NCBI GenBank assembly: GCA_038729325.1 | Contig: JAVYSG010000002.1 | Location: 1-47,871, forward strand | DNA length: 47,871 nucleotides | Reading direction: 5' to 3' | Source: UBA509 sp038729325 | Lineage (GTDB): Archaea > Thermoplasmatota > Thermoplasmata > Thermoplasmatales > Thermoplasmataceae | Shown here: positions 7,110 through 16,326 of the stretch, piece after piece | Layout: each line of letters begins with the position of its first letter | How positions within the stretch are numbered: position 1 is the first letter of the stretch | Program-made: the position numbers and the translations under genes | The notes under the pieces: generated by a model | The model's database searches: none | The model's input: only the letters and a program-made list of their open reading frames with translations | Told to the model about the DNA's origin: nothing

Positions 7110-8861
7110 ATGGGAAAGATAGTTAGAATTTCAGGGCCCGTGGTGGTTGCTGAAGATGTTGAAGACGCAAGAATGTTTGATGTGGTAAGGGTCGGTGAAC
7201 TGGGTCTGGTGGGCGAGATAATACGAATTACAGGAAACCGGGCAACGGTTCAGGTTTATGAGGACACCAGCGGAATAAGGCCCGGGGAAAAGGTGGAAAG
7301 CACCCATAAGCCGCTTTCCGTTGATCTGGGTCCGGGGTTGCTCAAGTCCATATATGATGGAATACAGAGGCCGCTTGATGTCATCCGTGCAAAAACAGGA
7401 GATTTTATCAGGAGAGGATTCACTGCCGCACCGCTTGATGAGGAAAAACAGTGGGAATTCACTCCTGTCGTCAAGGATGGATCTAAAGTTGTGCAGGGGC
7501 AGATTATCGGAACTGTGCAGGAAACTGGTATAATAACTCACAAGGTTATGGTTCCATTTGGAATATCCGGGAAGATAAAGGGCCTGAAGGCAGGCAAATT
7601 CAAGGTTTCAGATAAAATAGCAGTGGTAGAGACAGAAGGTGGCGAGGAAATCATCCGGTTGAAGCAGGAATGGCCGGTCAGGGTTGCAAGGAAGGTTCTG
7701 CGGAAACTGGCCCCAGAAATACCGCTTATTACAGGCCAGAGAGTTATTGACACATTTTTCCCGGTTGCAAAGGGCGGAACGGTTGCCGTACCCGGTCCAT
7801 TCGGAAGTGGAAAGACGGTGGTACAGCATCAGCTTTCAAAGTGGGCAGATAGCGACATAGTGGTCTACGTGGGATGCGGCGAGAGGGGGAACGAGATGAC
7901 AGAAATCCTGACAACATTCCCTGAGCTTACTGATCCGAAGTCCGGGAAACCTCTTATGGAAAGAACTGTGCTCATTGCCAACACTTCAAATATGCCAGTG
8001 GCGGCAAGAGAGGCCAGCATATATACCGGCATAACAATTGCTGAATATTACAGAGATATGGGATATGGTGTTGCACTTATGGCAGACAGCACATCAAGAT
8101 GGGCAGAAGCCCTTCGTGAGATATCCGGCAGACTTGAGGAAATGCCCGGTGAAGAGGGTTATCCTGCATATCTTGGAAGGAGGCTTTCAGAGTTCTATGA
8201 AAGATCAGGAAATGCTGTGGTCACATCGGACGACGACCGGATAGGATCAATTACAATTGTTGGTGCTGTATCACCACCTGGAGGAGACATATCTGAGCCT
8301 GTCTCTCAGAATACCCTGAGGGTAACAAGGGTTTTCTGGGCGCTGGATTCATCGCTTGCATCAAGACGGCATTTTCCGTCAATTAACTGGCTCAACAGTT
8401 ATTCCCTCTATGAACCGGACCTGAGGAAATGGTTTGATGAAAACGTTGCAAAAGACTGGGGTGAAATGTATGACGAGGCCATGGGGATACTCCAGAAAGA
8501 GGCAGAATTACAGGAAGTTGTTCAGCTGGTCGGGTTTGATGCTCTTCCAGAGAGGGAAAAGAACATCCTGGACATTGCAAGAATGCTGAGGGAAGATTTC
8601 CTGCAGCAGAGTGCATTCGATGAGGTTGATCAGTACTGTTCCATAAAAAAACAGTATGGTATGCTGAAAGCAATCCTTGCGCTTGGAAAGGAGCAGTCCA
8701 AAGCTCTGGAGAAGGGGCTTTCCATGGTGCAGGTTCAGAGTGTCAGGGCACGTGATATGATTTCCAGGATGAAGGAGGTACGGGAAGAGGAATTTCCCGC
8801 TTACCTGGAGAATCTGCTGTCCGAGATCACAGGGCAGATTGAAAGTTTGATGGAGGCTTGA
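7110..8861 (+). CDS. atpA: A-type ATP synthase subunit A (catalytic)
   Basis: The 583-aa protein is the catalytic ATPase subunit. In order it has the N-terminal beta barrel, the A-specific bulge domain (about 110-190), the P-loop GPFGSGKT at residues 229-236 with Lys235, the catalytic glutamate in GCGERGNEM (Glu258), and the Walker B/arginine region TSRWAEALREISGRLEEMPGEEGYPAYL. The P-loop is uninterrupted: the related Thermoplasma subunit A genes carry an intein in this gene, but none is present here. It starts 3 nt after atpF behind AGGTGA. Its last codons carry the Shine-Dalgarno site of atpB. Confidence 0.97.
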   Translation: MGKIVRISGPVVVAEDVEDARMFDVVRVGELGLVGEIIRITGNRATVQVYEDTSGIRPGEKVESTHKPLSVDLGPGLLKSIYDGIQRPLDVIRAKTGDFIRRGFTAAPLDEEKQWEFTPVVKDGSKVVQGQIIGTVQETGIITHKVMVPFGISGKIKGLKAGKFKVSDKIAVVETEGGEEIIRLKQEWPVRVARKVLRKLAPEIPLITGQRVIDTFFPVAKGGTVAVPGPFGSGKTVVQHQLSKWADSDIVVYVGCGERGNEMTEILTTFPELTDPKSGKPLMERTVLIANTSNMPVAAREASIYTGITIAEYYRDMGYGVALMADSTSRWAEALREISGRLEEMPGEEGYPAYLGRRLSEFYERSGNAVVTSDDDRIGSITIVGAVSPPGGDISEPVSQNTLRVTRVFWALDSSLASRRHFPSINWLNSYSLYEPDLRKWFDENVAKDWGEMYDEAMGILQKEAELQEVVQLVGFDALPEREKNILDIARMLREDFLQQSAFDEVDQYCSIKKQYGMLKAILALGKEQSKALEKGLSMVQVQSVRARDMISRMKEVREEEFPAYLENLLSEITGQIESLMEA

Positions 8862-8863
8862 AA

Positions 8864-10249
8864 ATGGCACAGGTTAGCTATAAAACCGTATCACAGATCG
8901 CAGGTCCACTTGTTTTCGTTGAAAAAGTGGAGAACGCGGCATATAATGAACTGGTGGAAATCACTCTGGGAAATGGGGAGAAGCGGTCCGGGCAGGTTCT
9001 GGATACAGGGAGAGGCCTGGCAATTGTTCAGGTTTTCGGTGCAACTTCTGGAATGGATGTCAGCAATACAAAGGTGAAGTTTCTGGGAAGCACAGCCAGG
9101 GTTTCAGTCTCAGACGAAATGCTGGGACGCATATTCAACGGGCTCGGTGAACCCATTGACGGCCTTCCTCCCATAGTGAGCAAGGAAAGGGTGGAGGTTG
9201 TGGGAAACGCCATGAATCCATATTCCAGGGAAGAACCCTCTGAGTTCATAGAGACAGGCATTTCCACCATAGATGGGATGAACACGCTGGTCAGGGGTCA
9301 GAAGCTTCCTATTTTCTCCTCAGCGGGGCTTTCCCACAACCGCCTTGCAGCACAGATTGCGCGACAGGCTAAGGTGCTTGGCAGCAGTGAGGATTTTGCA
9401 GTCATATTCGGTGCAATGGGAATAACCAGCGAGGAAGCAAACTACTTTGTGAGCGAATTCACAAAAACAGGGGCAATTTCCAGGTCTGTGCTCTTCCTCA
9501 ATCTTTCATCAGATCCGAGCATGGAGAGGATAATCCTGCCCAAGGTTGCCCTCACAACTGCAGAGTATCTTGCTTACGAGAGGGAGATGCATATCCTTGT
9601 AATTCTCTCAGACATGACAAATTACTGTGAAGCTCTCCGTGAAATATCATCTGCAAGGGAGGAGGTTCCGGGAAGACGTGGTTTTCCAGGATACATGTAT
9701 ACAGACCTGAGCACAATTTATGAGAGGGCCGGAAAGATAAGGGGCAAGAACGGATCAATTACACAGATTCCCATTCTAACAATGCCCGGCGACGATATAA
9801 CAAACCCGATTCCGGACCTTACGGGATACATAACAGAGGGACAGATTGTTCTCAGCAGGGATCTGCAGAGAAAGGGCATATATCCTCCGGTGGATGTTCT
9901 GCCATCACTTTCAAGGCTCATGAACCAGGGCATAGGCAAGGGAAGGACAAGAGAGGATCACCGCGGAGTAGCGGACCAGATATACGCTGCATATGCAAAC
10001 GGCAAGGATCTGAGGTCTCTGAGCGCAATTGTTGGAGAGGAGGCGCTTGGCCCGAATGACAGGAAATACCTGAAATTTGCAGACGAGTTTGAGAAGAGGT
10101 ACGTAAACCAGGGATTCTATGACGACAGATCCATTGAGGATACTCTGGGCATTGGCTGGGATCTGCTTTCCGAGCTGCCTGAATCCGACATGAAAAGGGT
10201 GAAGAAAGACTTCATTGACAGATACGGGAAATGGAATAAGGAGGAGTGA
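8864..10249 (+). CDS. atpB: A-type ATP synthase subunit B (non-catalytic)
   Basis: The 461-aa product is the regulatory hexamer subunit. It has LGRIFNGLGEPIDGLPP (near residues 88-104), SEFIETGISTIDGMNTLVRGQKLPIFS, and FAVIFGAMGI in place of a canonical P-loop (SSAGLSHNRLAAQIARQA shows the degenerate P-loop). The B-type segment EVPGRRGFPGYMYTDLSTIYERAG follows. The ATG at 8864 follows GGAGG at 8852-8856 inside atpA; a TTG at 8858 is an unlikely alternative. It overlaps atpD at TGATG. Confidence 0.96.
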   Translation: MAQVSYKTVSQIAGPLVFVEKVENAAYNELVEITLGNGEKRSGQVLDTGRGLAIVQVFGATSGMDVSNTKVKFLGSTARVSVSDEMLGRIFNGLGEPIDGLPPIVSKERVEVVGNAMNPYSREEPSEFIETGISTIDGMNTLVRGQKLPIFSSAGLSHNRLAAQIARQAKVLGSSEDFAVIFGAMGITSEEANYFVSEFTKTGAISRSVLFLNLSSDPSMERIILPKVALTTAEYLAYEREMHILVILSDMTNYCEALREISSAREEVPGRRGFPGYMYTDLSTIYERAGKIRGKNGSITQIPILTMPGDDITNPIPDLTGYITEGQIVLSRDLQRKGIYPPVDVLPSLSRLMNQGIGKGRTREDHRGVADQIYAAYANGKDLRSLSAIVGEEALGPNDRKYLKFADEFEKRYVNQGFYDDRSIEDTLGIGWDLLSELPESDMKRVKKDFIDRYGKWNKEE

Positions 10250-10887
10250 TGTCGCAGCTTGATATTAAGCCCACAAGGATAGAACTTATACGGACAAATA
10301 GGAGGATAAAGCTTGCGAAACGCGGACTTGACCTCCTGAAGATGAAGCGCTCATCTCTCGTGATGGAATTTTTCTCCATCAGCAGGTCGGTTAAGGGCCT
10401 CAGGGAAAATCTCAGGGGGGACATAGGAGAAGCCATAGAAACCGTCAGGATGGCAGAGATAATATCCGGCACCATGGAGCTTGAGAGAATCGCTTATATG
10501 TCAGCTGATTCCACAGTTGCAGTTAACATGAAGAATGTGATGGGAGTAAGGATCCCAGAACTGAGTCGAAGCTATAACCAGACAATACTGTCGAATCAGT
10601 ACAGAGCCATATCTGTTCCAACACCTATAAATGATGCCATAAAGACATTTGAGAGGATTTACGTTCAGCTGGTGGAGATAGCCGAGAAGGAAAACTCCAT
10701 GAGAAAACTTCTGCACGAGATAGATAAGACAAAGAGAAGATCCAATGCTATTGAAAATATACTCATCCCCCAATTGACATCCAGCGCCAAGTTCATAAGA
10801 ATGAGGCTGGACGAAATTGAAAGGGACATGTTCACAACACTGAAGATGATAAAGAGGAAGATGGGAAGAAGGGAGGAATCAGCTTAA
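10249..10887 (+). CDS. atpD: A-type ATP synthase subunit D (central shaft)
   Basis: The 212-aa protein is the long coiled-coil shaft subunit. It begins with the family signature KPTRIELIRTNRRIKLAKRGLDLLKMKRSSLVMEF. The C-terminal helix contains RRSNAIENILIPQL followed by IRMRLDEIERDMFTTLKMIKRKM. Both are standard for subunit D. The ATG overlaps the atpB stop (TGATG) and is preceded by GGAGG. The stop codon TAA is followed at once by the ATG of a small membrane-protein gene. Confidence 0.94.
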   Translation: MSQLDIKPTRIELIRTNRRIKLAKRGLDLLKMKRSSLVMEFFSISRSVKGLRENLRGDIGEAIETVRMAEIISGTMELERIAYMSADSTVAVNMKNVMGVRIPELSRSYNQTILSNQYRAISVPTPINDAIKTFERIYVQLVEIAEKENSMRKLLHEIDKTKRRSNAIENILIPQLTSSAKFIRMRLDEIERDMFTTLKMIKRKMGRREESA

Positions 10888-11061
10888 ATGAAATACTGGG
10901 AGCAGTCACTGTTAAAATACAAACAGCATATAGTAACGCCTGACGAGATAAGAAACAACCCCAATCTGAGGCTGTTCAGGAGGATCAGGATCTTATTTGC
11001 AGTGGCTAATCCGGTAATTTCAGTGGTTGTTCTTTCAATGATTGCACTGGGGGTTATATGA
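10888..11061 (+). CDS. 57-aa single-span membrane protein in the ATPase operon (ahaG position)
   Basis: This short frame has an ATG directly after the atpD stop and GGAGG 11 nt upstream. Its TGA overlaps the ATGATG of atpH, so it leaves no untranslated gap on either side. The product has a basic, soluble N-terminal half (KYWEQSLLKYKQHIVTPDE, then RNNPNLRLFRRIR) and one C-terminal hydrophobic helix (about residues 35-57, LFAVANPVISVVVLSMIALG). The Methanosarcina operon ahaHIKECFABDG has a small hydrophobic gene, ahaG, at the same place after D. Homology to AhaG is inferred from position and build, not demonstrated. It could be a small accessory subunit or assembly factor of the membrane sector. 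Confidence 0.8.
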   Translation: MKYWEQSLLKYKQHIVTPDEIRNNPNLRLFRRIRILFAVANPVISVVVLSMIALGVI

Positions 11062-11381
11062 TGGACGATCTTGAAACACTTAAGGTCATAAAAGAGAGAG
11101 AGGATTCCATAAATTCAAGGATTCAGGAAATCAAGGAACAGAAGGAAAGGGAAATCAGCAGCCTTGAATCTGGCATGGATGCCATCCTGAAAGCCAAGGA
11201 AGAGGAACTGGAGATACAGAAGCAGAAAAGTGTGGATGAAGCCCTTCGCTCAGCAAAGGCAAAGGCTGAAAGCCTCATCCGGGATGCTATGGCCAGATCA
11301 TCAAGGCTAACTCTCCAGATAAAGGATGAGGAGATAGAGAATTACGTGCATGAAGCCATAATGGAGTACCTGGAGGCTTAA
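11058..11381 (+). CDS. atpH: A-type ATP synthase subunit H/G (peripheral stalk helix)
   Basis: The 107-aa product is almost entirely a charged alpha-helical coiled coil (KEREDSINSRIQEIKEQKE and similar, with heptad-like spacing) followed by a short C-terminal segment IENYVHEAIMEYLEA. This is the build of the H (G-type) subunit that pairs with subunit E. Identification rests on the helix pattern and operon position. The start may be either ATG of the ATGATG at 11058-11063, overlapping the previous stop. GGAGG near its end serves atpI. Confidence 0.86.
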   Translation: MMDDLETLKVIKEREDSINSRIQEIKEQKEREISSLESGMDAILKAKEEELEIQKQKSVDEALRSAKAKAESLIRDAMARSSRLTLQIKDEEIENYVHEAIMEYLEA

Positions 11382-11382
11382 T

Positions 11383-13404
11383 ATGGGAATAAGGCCGGAG
11401 AAGATGATCAGGATAAGGATCATCGGATCAAACATGCGCAAGGACTCCATCATAACTGCGCTTCACGATGCCGGCGTAATACAGCTTGAGCAGGTCGCAC
11501 CTGATGTGTCCAGGTTACTGGGCCCGGCAAAACCTGGCGAGAATTACAGAACAATAAACACTCTTCTACAGAGGTTCAGGGGATACGAGAACATCCTTCC
11601 TCCGTCTGAAGTCAAATCAAAGAAGACATTCACTTCCATATCAGAACTTGTGAAAGAAGCCTCCAGTGTTGATCTAGAGGATCACCTGAGGGTACTGAAG
11701 GATCAGGAAACTGATCTCATGGCAAGAATAAAGGAGATAGACAACAGGCTTTCCGTTGTGACAGACCTTCAGGGAATAAAGTACGATCTTTCAATTTTTA
11801 ACGGCACAGCCATCATCTCATATATTCTTAAGGACTGGGATTCTGAAGATCCCGTTACGTCCATAAAAAGAACCATTCCCTCTGCATCCATTGTCCCGAT
11901 CAACAGGAGAGCATACATCGTATCGATTCCTACCACAAGGGATTCTGATCTGGCAAGGATTGCCAATGACATGGGATTCAGAATAATACATATTCCAGAG
12001 ATGACAGGGACACCGGAGGCCTACCTCAGCTACCTTACCGGGAAGAGGAAGGAGGATCAGGAATCTCTGGACAAGATTCATGCTGAACTGGCCCACATAT
12101 CCTCTGATTACTACGAGGAAATAGCCCAGATAAGGGAGCAGCTGGAAATAGAGAATAAGAAGCTTGAGGTTTCTGAGAAACTGGCCTCCACTCAGGATAC
12201 ATTTGTGATGGAGGGGTGGGTTCCAAGGAAATATCTCACATCAACAGTGGATCTTGTGAACCAGGCAGCTGGCGGCAGCGTACTGATAAATGAGGTTGAG
12301 ACAAAGGATGTACCCCCAACACTGCTTGAAAATCCAAAAAAATTCAGAATATTCGAATTCTTTGTGAGATTCTACAGCCTTCCACAGGAATTCGAGTTTG
12401 ATCCCACAATGATTTTCGGTATTATATTCCCCATATTCTTCGGCATAATGGTTGGAGACTGGGGATATGGACTTGCCATTCTTGCACTTGCAATATGGAT
12501 GGTGAGGAAGCTTTCCAGGCCTGGAAGCAAGACAATTCTTCCAAAGTCGCTCACAAGGTTCGCCATGACAATATTTGGCCGCAATCCTCTTCTCATACTT
12601 GGAAAAACGCTGATTCCCGCTTCAATAGTGGCCATCGCAGTTGGGCTTCTTTTCAACAACTTCTTTGGCTTTCCACTGCTTCCGGTGACAGTTTTCGAGA
12701 CAAGCACAGGGTTTTCCGGGGCCCATATAGGAGCATTCCCTCCAACTCCAGCCGTAATATTCCATGTCTCATTCATGATACCGAAGCTGCTGCTGTTCAC
12801 CGGATACATAGGACTGGCCATGGTTTCATTCGGGCTCATACTGGGGCTTGTAAATGAGGCTTCCCTGGGTCACAGGAAGGGAGTTGCAGGCAAGATAGGC
12901 TGGCTTATGATGGCATGGGGCATTGCAATATTCGGACTCGATCTCATACACCAGCACAGTGGGCTTTCATTCAACATTCACACAGATCCCAGCGCCGTTC
13001 TTTCCATCCTGGTATTTCTTGCAGGAATAATTGTGGTTGGGGTATCTGAGGGTACACGGGGGGCAGTTGAGATTCCATCCATAATCAGCCATATCCTTTC
13101 ATACACCAGGATACTGGGAATACTCCTGGCCTCTGTGATTCTGGCCCAGGTCATTGATCTCATATTCATGAAGGGTGTGATGAAATCACCTGCACTTGCG
13201 GTGGTTGGCATAATAATTCTTATTCTCGGGCAGCTCTTCAACCTGGTCATCGCCATATTTGAGCCGGGCATACAGGGTGCAAGGCTTATCTATGTGGAAT
13301 TTTTCTCAAAATTCTATTATGGAAACGGGAAGATTTTCAGGCCATTCAGGACGCAGAGAAAGTATACGAACCCGGCATACACCCTGGATCCAGAAAAGAA
13401 GTGA
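11383..13404 (+). CDS. atpI: A-type ATP synthase subunit I (membrane stator, a-subunit type)
   Basis: The 673-aa protein has a soluble N-terminal half (about 1-335) with coiled-coil stretches (DQETDLMARIKEIDNRLS; EIAQIREQLEIENKKLEVSEKL) and a C-terminal half with about eight membrane helices. FDPTMIFGIIFPIFFGIMVGDWGYGL opens the membrane domain. SHILSYTRILGILLAS holds the essential arginine (Arg576), which faces the K-ring glutamate during proton transfer. Length is normal. It is the last gene of the operon and converges on a small gene with only the stop codons abutting. Confidence 0.95.
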   Translation: MGIRPEKMIRIRIIGSNMRKDSIITALHDAGVIQLEQVAPDVSRLLGPAKPGENYRTINTLLQRFRGYENILPPSEVKSKKTFTSISELVKEASSVDLEDHLRVLKDQETDLMARIKEIDNRLSVVTDLQGIKYDLSIFNGTAIISYILKDWDSEDPVTSIKRTIPSASIVPINRRAYIVSIPTTRDSDLARIANDMGFRIIHIPEMTGTPEAYLSYLTGKRKEDQESLDKIHAELAHISSDYYEEIAQIREQLEIENKKLEVSEKLASTQDTFVMEGWVPRKYLTSTVDLVNQAAGGSVLINEVETKDVPPTLLENPKKFRIFEFFVRFYSLPQEFEFDPTMIFGIIFPIFFGIMVGDWGYGLAILALAIWMVRKLSRPGSKTILPKSLTRFAMTIFGRNPLLILGKTLIPASIVAIAVGLLFNNFFGFPLLPVTVFETSTGFSGAHIGAFPPTPAVIFHVSFMIPKLLLFTGYIGLAMVSFGLILGLVNEASLGHRKGVAGKIGWLMMAWGIAIFGLDLIHQHSGLSFNIHTDPSAVLSILVFLAGIIVVGVSEGTRGAVEIPSIISHILSYTRILGILLASVILAQVIDLIFMKGVMKSPALAVVGIIILILGQLFNLVIAIFEPGIQGARLIYVEFFSKFYYGNGKIFRPFRTQRKYTNPAYTLDPEKK

Positions 13405-13662
13405 TCAGGCCTTCTTTTCTCTTCCAACCATGATATATTTTCTGAAGCTGAATCCGGCCCAGGCTATTTCAATAACTCCGAAGGGCCATACTCCAGCAAG
13501 GAATCCATATGCCGAGGAAAACAGGCACATTACGCCGAACATCAGGGTGAACACCCTGTTTCTGTTCTCGTAAATGTAGAAGATCATCATTATGACGAGA
13601 ACAACCGCACCATAGATATTCACAGGAGACAGAACCTGCATTGAAGGTGAATTCGCTGGCAT
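13405..13662 (-). CDS. 85-aa uncharacterised membrane protein
   Basis: Short hydrophobic protein with three predicted membrane spans: about residues 14-30 (IYGAVVLVIMMIFYIYE), 36-56 (VFTLMFGVMCLFSSAYGFLAG) and 57-72 (WPFGVIEIAWAGFSFRKY). The last stretch, WPFGVIEIAWAGFS-basic, resembles small membrane proteins widespread in prokaryotes whose function I do not know. Its stop touches that of atpI on the opposite strand. The 41-nt gap to the gene upstream suggests co-transcription with it. The ATG at 13662 has no clear Shine-Dalgarno site. Confidence 0.7.
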   Translation of the reverse strand: MPANSPSMQVLSPVNIYGAVVLVIMMIFYIYENRNRVFTLMFGVMCLFSSAYGFLAGVWPFGVIEIAWAGFSFRKYIMVGREKKA

Positions 13663-13703
13663 AATAATTTGTTTGCTTCTGTACAGGCTCTCTGAATTAC
13701 GTA

Positions 13704-14339
13704 TCAGATAATGAAATCACTTTCGGCAGGTATTCTTACAAAATTGATGAGCTGAAAGGTATTCCGGATAAGGCTGCTGCTGACCCTCCCCCGTGGCTTC
13801 GTTCGAAGTTTCCATCCGGTCTCCAGCCTGAGGGCTGATATCTCCTCTCGCAGGACATCCCTGAATGCCTCCATCTCTTCAGTGTTTCGGAATGACATTG
13901 AGGACACAAAGTTGTATCCTCTTCTGCCTCGCAGCCCGGTGTGTTTTCTCAGAGTCACAGAGTAGGCAGTAGTTATATCGATGTCAACAGCACTGAGATC
14001 CATCAGGTTCCGCACAAACCTTGGATGGTAGAAATCGCTGATTCGCCTGTTATGTCTTGAATTGGTCAGCACAGTGTGGCTGCTGAATATATCCGGAGGT
14101 GCATTTGCTTCAAACATCGCCCCATAGAGGCGGAAAAAGAATGCATGGAGCCTTTCAAGCCCTCCCTGGGAGGTGCTGTAAACGAAAAACCGTCTTGATG
14201 TATGTGATGATAATGCAAGAAAGCGGTTCTCCTGACCGTCAGGAGGGAGTAGCAGATAGGACTTTTCAGCATAAAGAAGACTGTCTGTGCGTATATCATC
14301 CTGTGTGAATACGAGTTCCTCCCATTTCCCGGAGATCAT
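13704..14339 (-). CDS. hypothetical protein, 211 aa
   Basis: I do not recognise this family. The product is soluble, basic and rich in arginine (RHNRRISDFYHPRF, HTGLRGRRGYNF), with no membrane segment or signal peptide. The segment VDIDITTAYSVTLRKHTGLRGRRGYNFVSS followed by a helix EEMEAFRDVLREEISAL and LRTKPRGRVSSSL may be a nucleic-acid or nucleotide binding core, but that is only a guess from charge. The ATG follows an A/T-rich box (ATAAAAATA on the minus strand, 14366-14376) by about 30 nt, suggesting its own promoter. Codon use is like that of the neighbours. Confidence 0.65.
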   Translation of the reverse strand: MISGKWEELVFTQDDIRTDSLLYAEKSYLLLPPDGQENRFLALSSHTSRRFFVYSTSQGGLERLHAFFFRLYGAMFEANAPPDIFSSHTVLTNSRHNRRISDFYHPRFVRNLMDLSAVDIDITTAYSVTLRKHTGLRGRRGYNFVSSMSFRNTEEMEAFRDVLREEISALRLETGWKLRTKPRGRVSSSLIRNTFQLINFVRIPAESDFII

Positions 14340-14460
14340 GGAATGAGGTTATGGGAAGCAGTGTGATTATTTTTATGGTTTACGGTCAGAATTTCGTGGG
14401 AATGCAGGTATGATCGGCAAGGCGCAGACAAATATAATACATACATGAATATCAGCCCAC

Positions 14461-16326
14461 ATGGTTAGGGAACAGACTCCACAGGATTATCTTGAAATGA
14501 AAACACTCTCGGGTGTGAACGTTTCAGGAAATGGCAGAATGATATCCGTCATGTCATCTGCCACATATCACGAGAAGAAGAAACCGACGGCGTCCGATAT
14601 TGTTCTGTTTGACACTGATACTGGCAGCGAGGTCAGGCGGTTTGGGGGAGACGGATCGAGAAACCACGATTCCAGATTCAGCCCTGATGGAAACAGGATT
14701 GCGTACCTGTGCAGGTCTGGAGAAAAAAATGAGCTTGTAATAGTTGATCTGGCCACCGGCCGGGAGGAGAGGCTTGTCCCTGATGGAAACCCTCAGGATC
14801 TGCAGTGGGCGGATTCCACTTCCCTGTATATACTGATGACAGAGCCGGAACCGCATGAAATTCGTGAAAGGAAAGAGAATGGCGATGATGGCTTCTACTT
14901 TGAAGAGGAAGATCGTTTCACATCCTTATACCTTTACAGGCCGGGATATGGAATTCAGCAGCTAACATCTGGAATTCAGGTATGGGAGTTTACCGCTGGA
15001 GGTGAACTGATTGCAATGGTTACGTCCGGGAAACCACAGGAATATTCATGGTATCACACTTCAATTTCAGTGATGAGGAAAGGTGACTGGCAGATAAGGA
15101 ATATATACACCCCTGAATGGAGAGCAGTTGCCAGACCGCGCATTTCCCAAGACGGGAAAAAGATAGCGTTCCTGGAATCACTATGGAGCGACCGCGGTGT
15201 CACTGCCGGCGACATTCTCATCTGCAGCACAGACGGATCGGATCCTGTCAATATTACGGATGGCATGGATAAGAGCTTCTGTGACATGTTCTGGACAAAG
15301 GATGCAGTCCTTCACACACTCTGGACTAGGGAATGCAGTTACGGCATATCGGCATTCGGTGAATCCGGCTTCAGGGATATATGGACGGAAGAAGGCACAG
15401 TGATGCCGATCTTTGCACCCGAGTTCCAGCCCCTGGGAAATGGGTATGCCATGGTGATTCAGGATGCCAGATCGCCACAGGAACTTTATTCCTTGATTGA
15501 TGGAAAAATAAGGAGAATATCCTCAGAGAACCAGAAATTGCGTGAATGCAGGGCATACCCCAGCGAGGTGGTAAGATGGGAATCTTCAGATGGAACAGGA
15601 ATCTACGGCATATTCAGGTCAGCAGGAAAGGACAGGCCGGTCGTGGTATATGTCCACGGCGGGCCAACTTCATATTCCCCGGTAGCGTTCATTGACAGGA
15701 GCACCTACCTGATCTCCAGAGGATTCTCAGTGTTTTTGCCCAATTACAGGGGAAGCATAGGGAAGGGAAGGAAATACGCTGAGGCCAATCGTGGTGACAT
15801 GGGCGGAATGGATCTGCAGGACATCATTGCCGGCATGGACTTCCTCAAAAGAAGCGGCCGCGCATCCACCGACAGGTGGTTCATAACTGGGGGATCATAC
15901 GGCGGATTCATGACGGCTTGGGCAATAACGCAGACAGACCGATTCTCGGCTGCAGTTGGGCTCTTCGGCATATCTGACTGGCTCAGCTTCCACGGGGTCA
16001 CAAACATACCGGACTGGGACAGCATACATTACAATGCATCTCCTTACAGCAGCGACCTGTACAGGAAGTTCTCAGCGCTGTATCACCTGAAAAAGGTGAA
16101 GACACCAGTTCTCCTGATGCATGGGGTTGATGATCCCTGCGTGCCTGTGGGACAGTACTTGCAGTTCTACAGAGGCCTCAAGGATCTTGGAAAGGAGGTG
16201 AGGCTGCTCCTCTTTCCCCGTGAAGGGCATGGATTCACAGAAAAGAAACACATAATAATGAATATGGAGGAGACTGTTAAGTGGTTCAGGAAATATTCAC
16301 CCCAGGGTTTCTCTGACGAACCCTGA
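14461..16326 (+). CDS. S9-family serine peptidase (acyl-peptide hydrolase/prolyl oligopeptidase type)
   Basis: The 621-aa protein has an N-terminal seven-bladed-propeller-like half (about 1-370) with WD-like repeats such as DSRFSPDGNRIAYL and RPRISQDGKKIAFL. A C-terminal alpha/beta-hydrolase follows. The catalytic triad can be placed at Ser479 (GGSYGG), Asp558 (HGVDDPCVP) and His590 (REGHGF); VYVHGGPTSY supplies the oxyanion region. Enzymes of this kind cleave short peptides or remove N-acylated residues, fitting a peptide-scavenging lifestyle. There is no signal peptide, so it is probably cytoplasmic. Its 3' end overlaps the convergent aminotransferase gene by 30 nt. Confidence 0.92.
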   Translation: MVREQTPQDYLEMKTLSGVNVSGNGRMISVMSSATYHEKKKPTASDIVLFDTDTGSEVRRFGGDGSRNHDSRFSPDGNRIAYLCRSGEKNELVIVDLATGREERLVPDGNPQDLQWADSTSLYILMTEPEPHEIRERKENGDDGFYFEEEDRFTSLYLYRPGYGIQQLTSGIQVWEFTAGGELIAMVTSGKPQEYSWYHTSISVMRKGDWQIRNIYTPEWRAVARPRISQDGKKIAFLESLWSDRGVTAGDILICSTDGSDPVNITDGMDKSFCDMFWTKDAVLHTLWTRECSYGISAFGESGFRDIWTEEGTVMPIFAPEFQPLGNGYAMVIQDARSPQELYSLIDGKIRRISSENQKLRECRAYPSEVVRWESSDGTGIYGIFRSAGKDRPVVVYVHGGPTSYSPVAFIDRSTYLISRGFSVFLPNYRGSIGKGRKYAEANRGDMGGMDLQDIIAGMDFLKRSGRASTDRWFITGGSYGGFMTAWAITQTDRFSAAVGLFGISDWLSFHGVTNIPDWDSIHYNASPYSSDLYRKFSALYHLKKVKTPVLLMHGVDDPCVPVGQYLQFYRGLKDLGKEVRLLLFPREGHGFTEKKHIIMNMEETVKWFRKYSPQGFSDEP

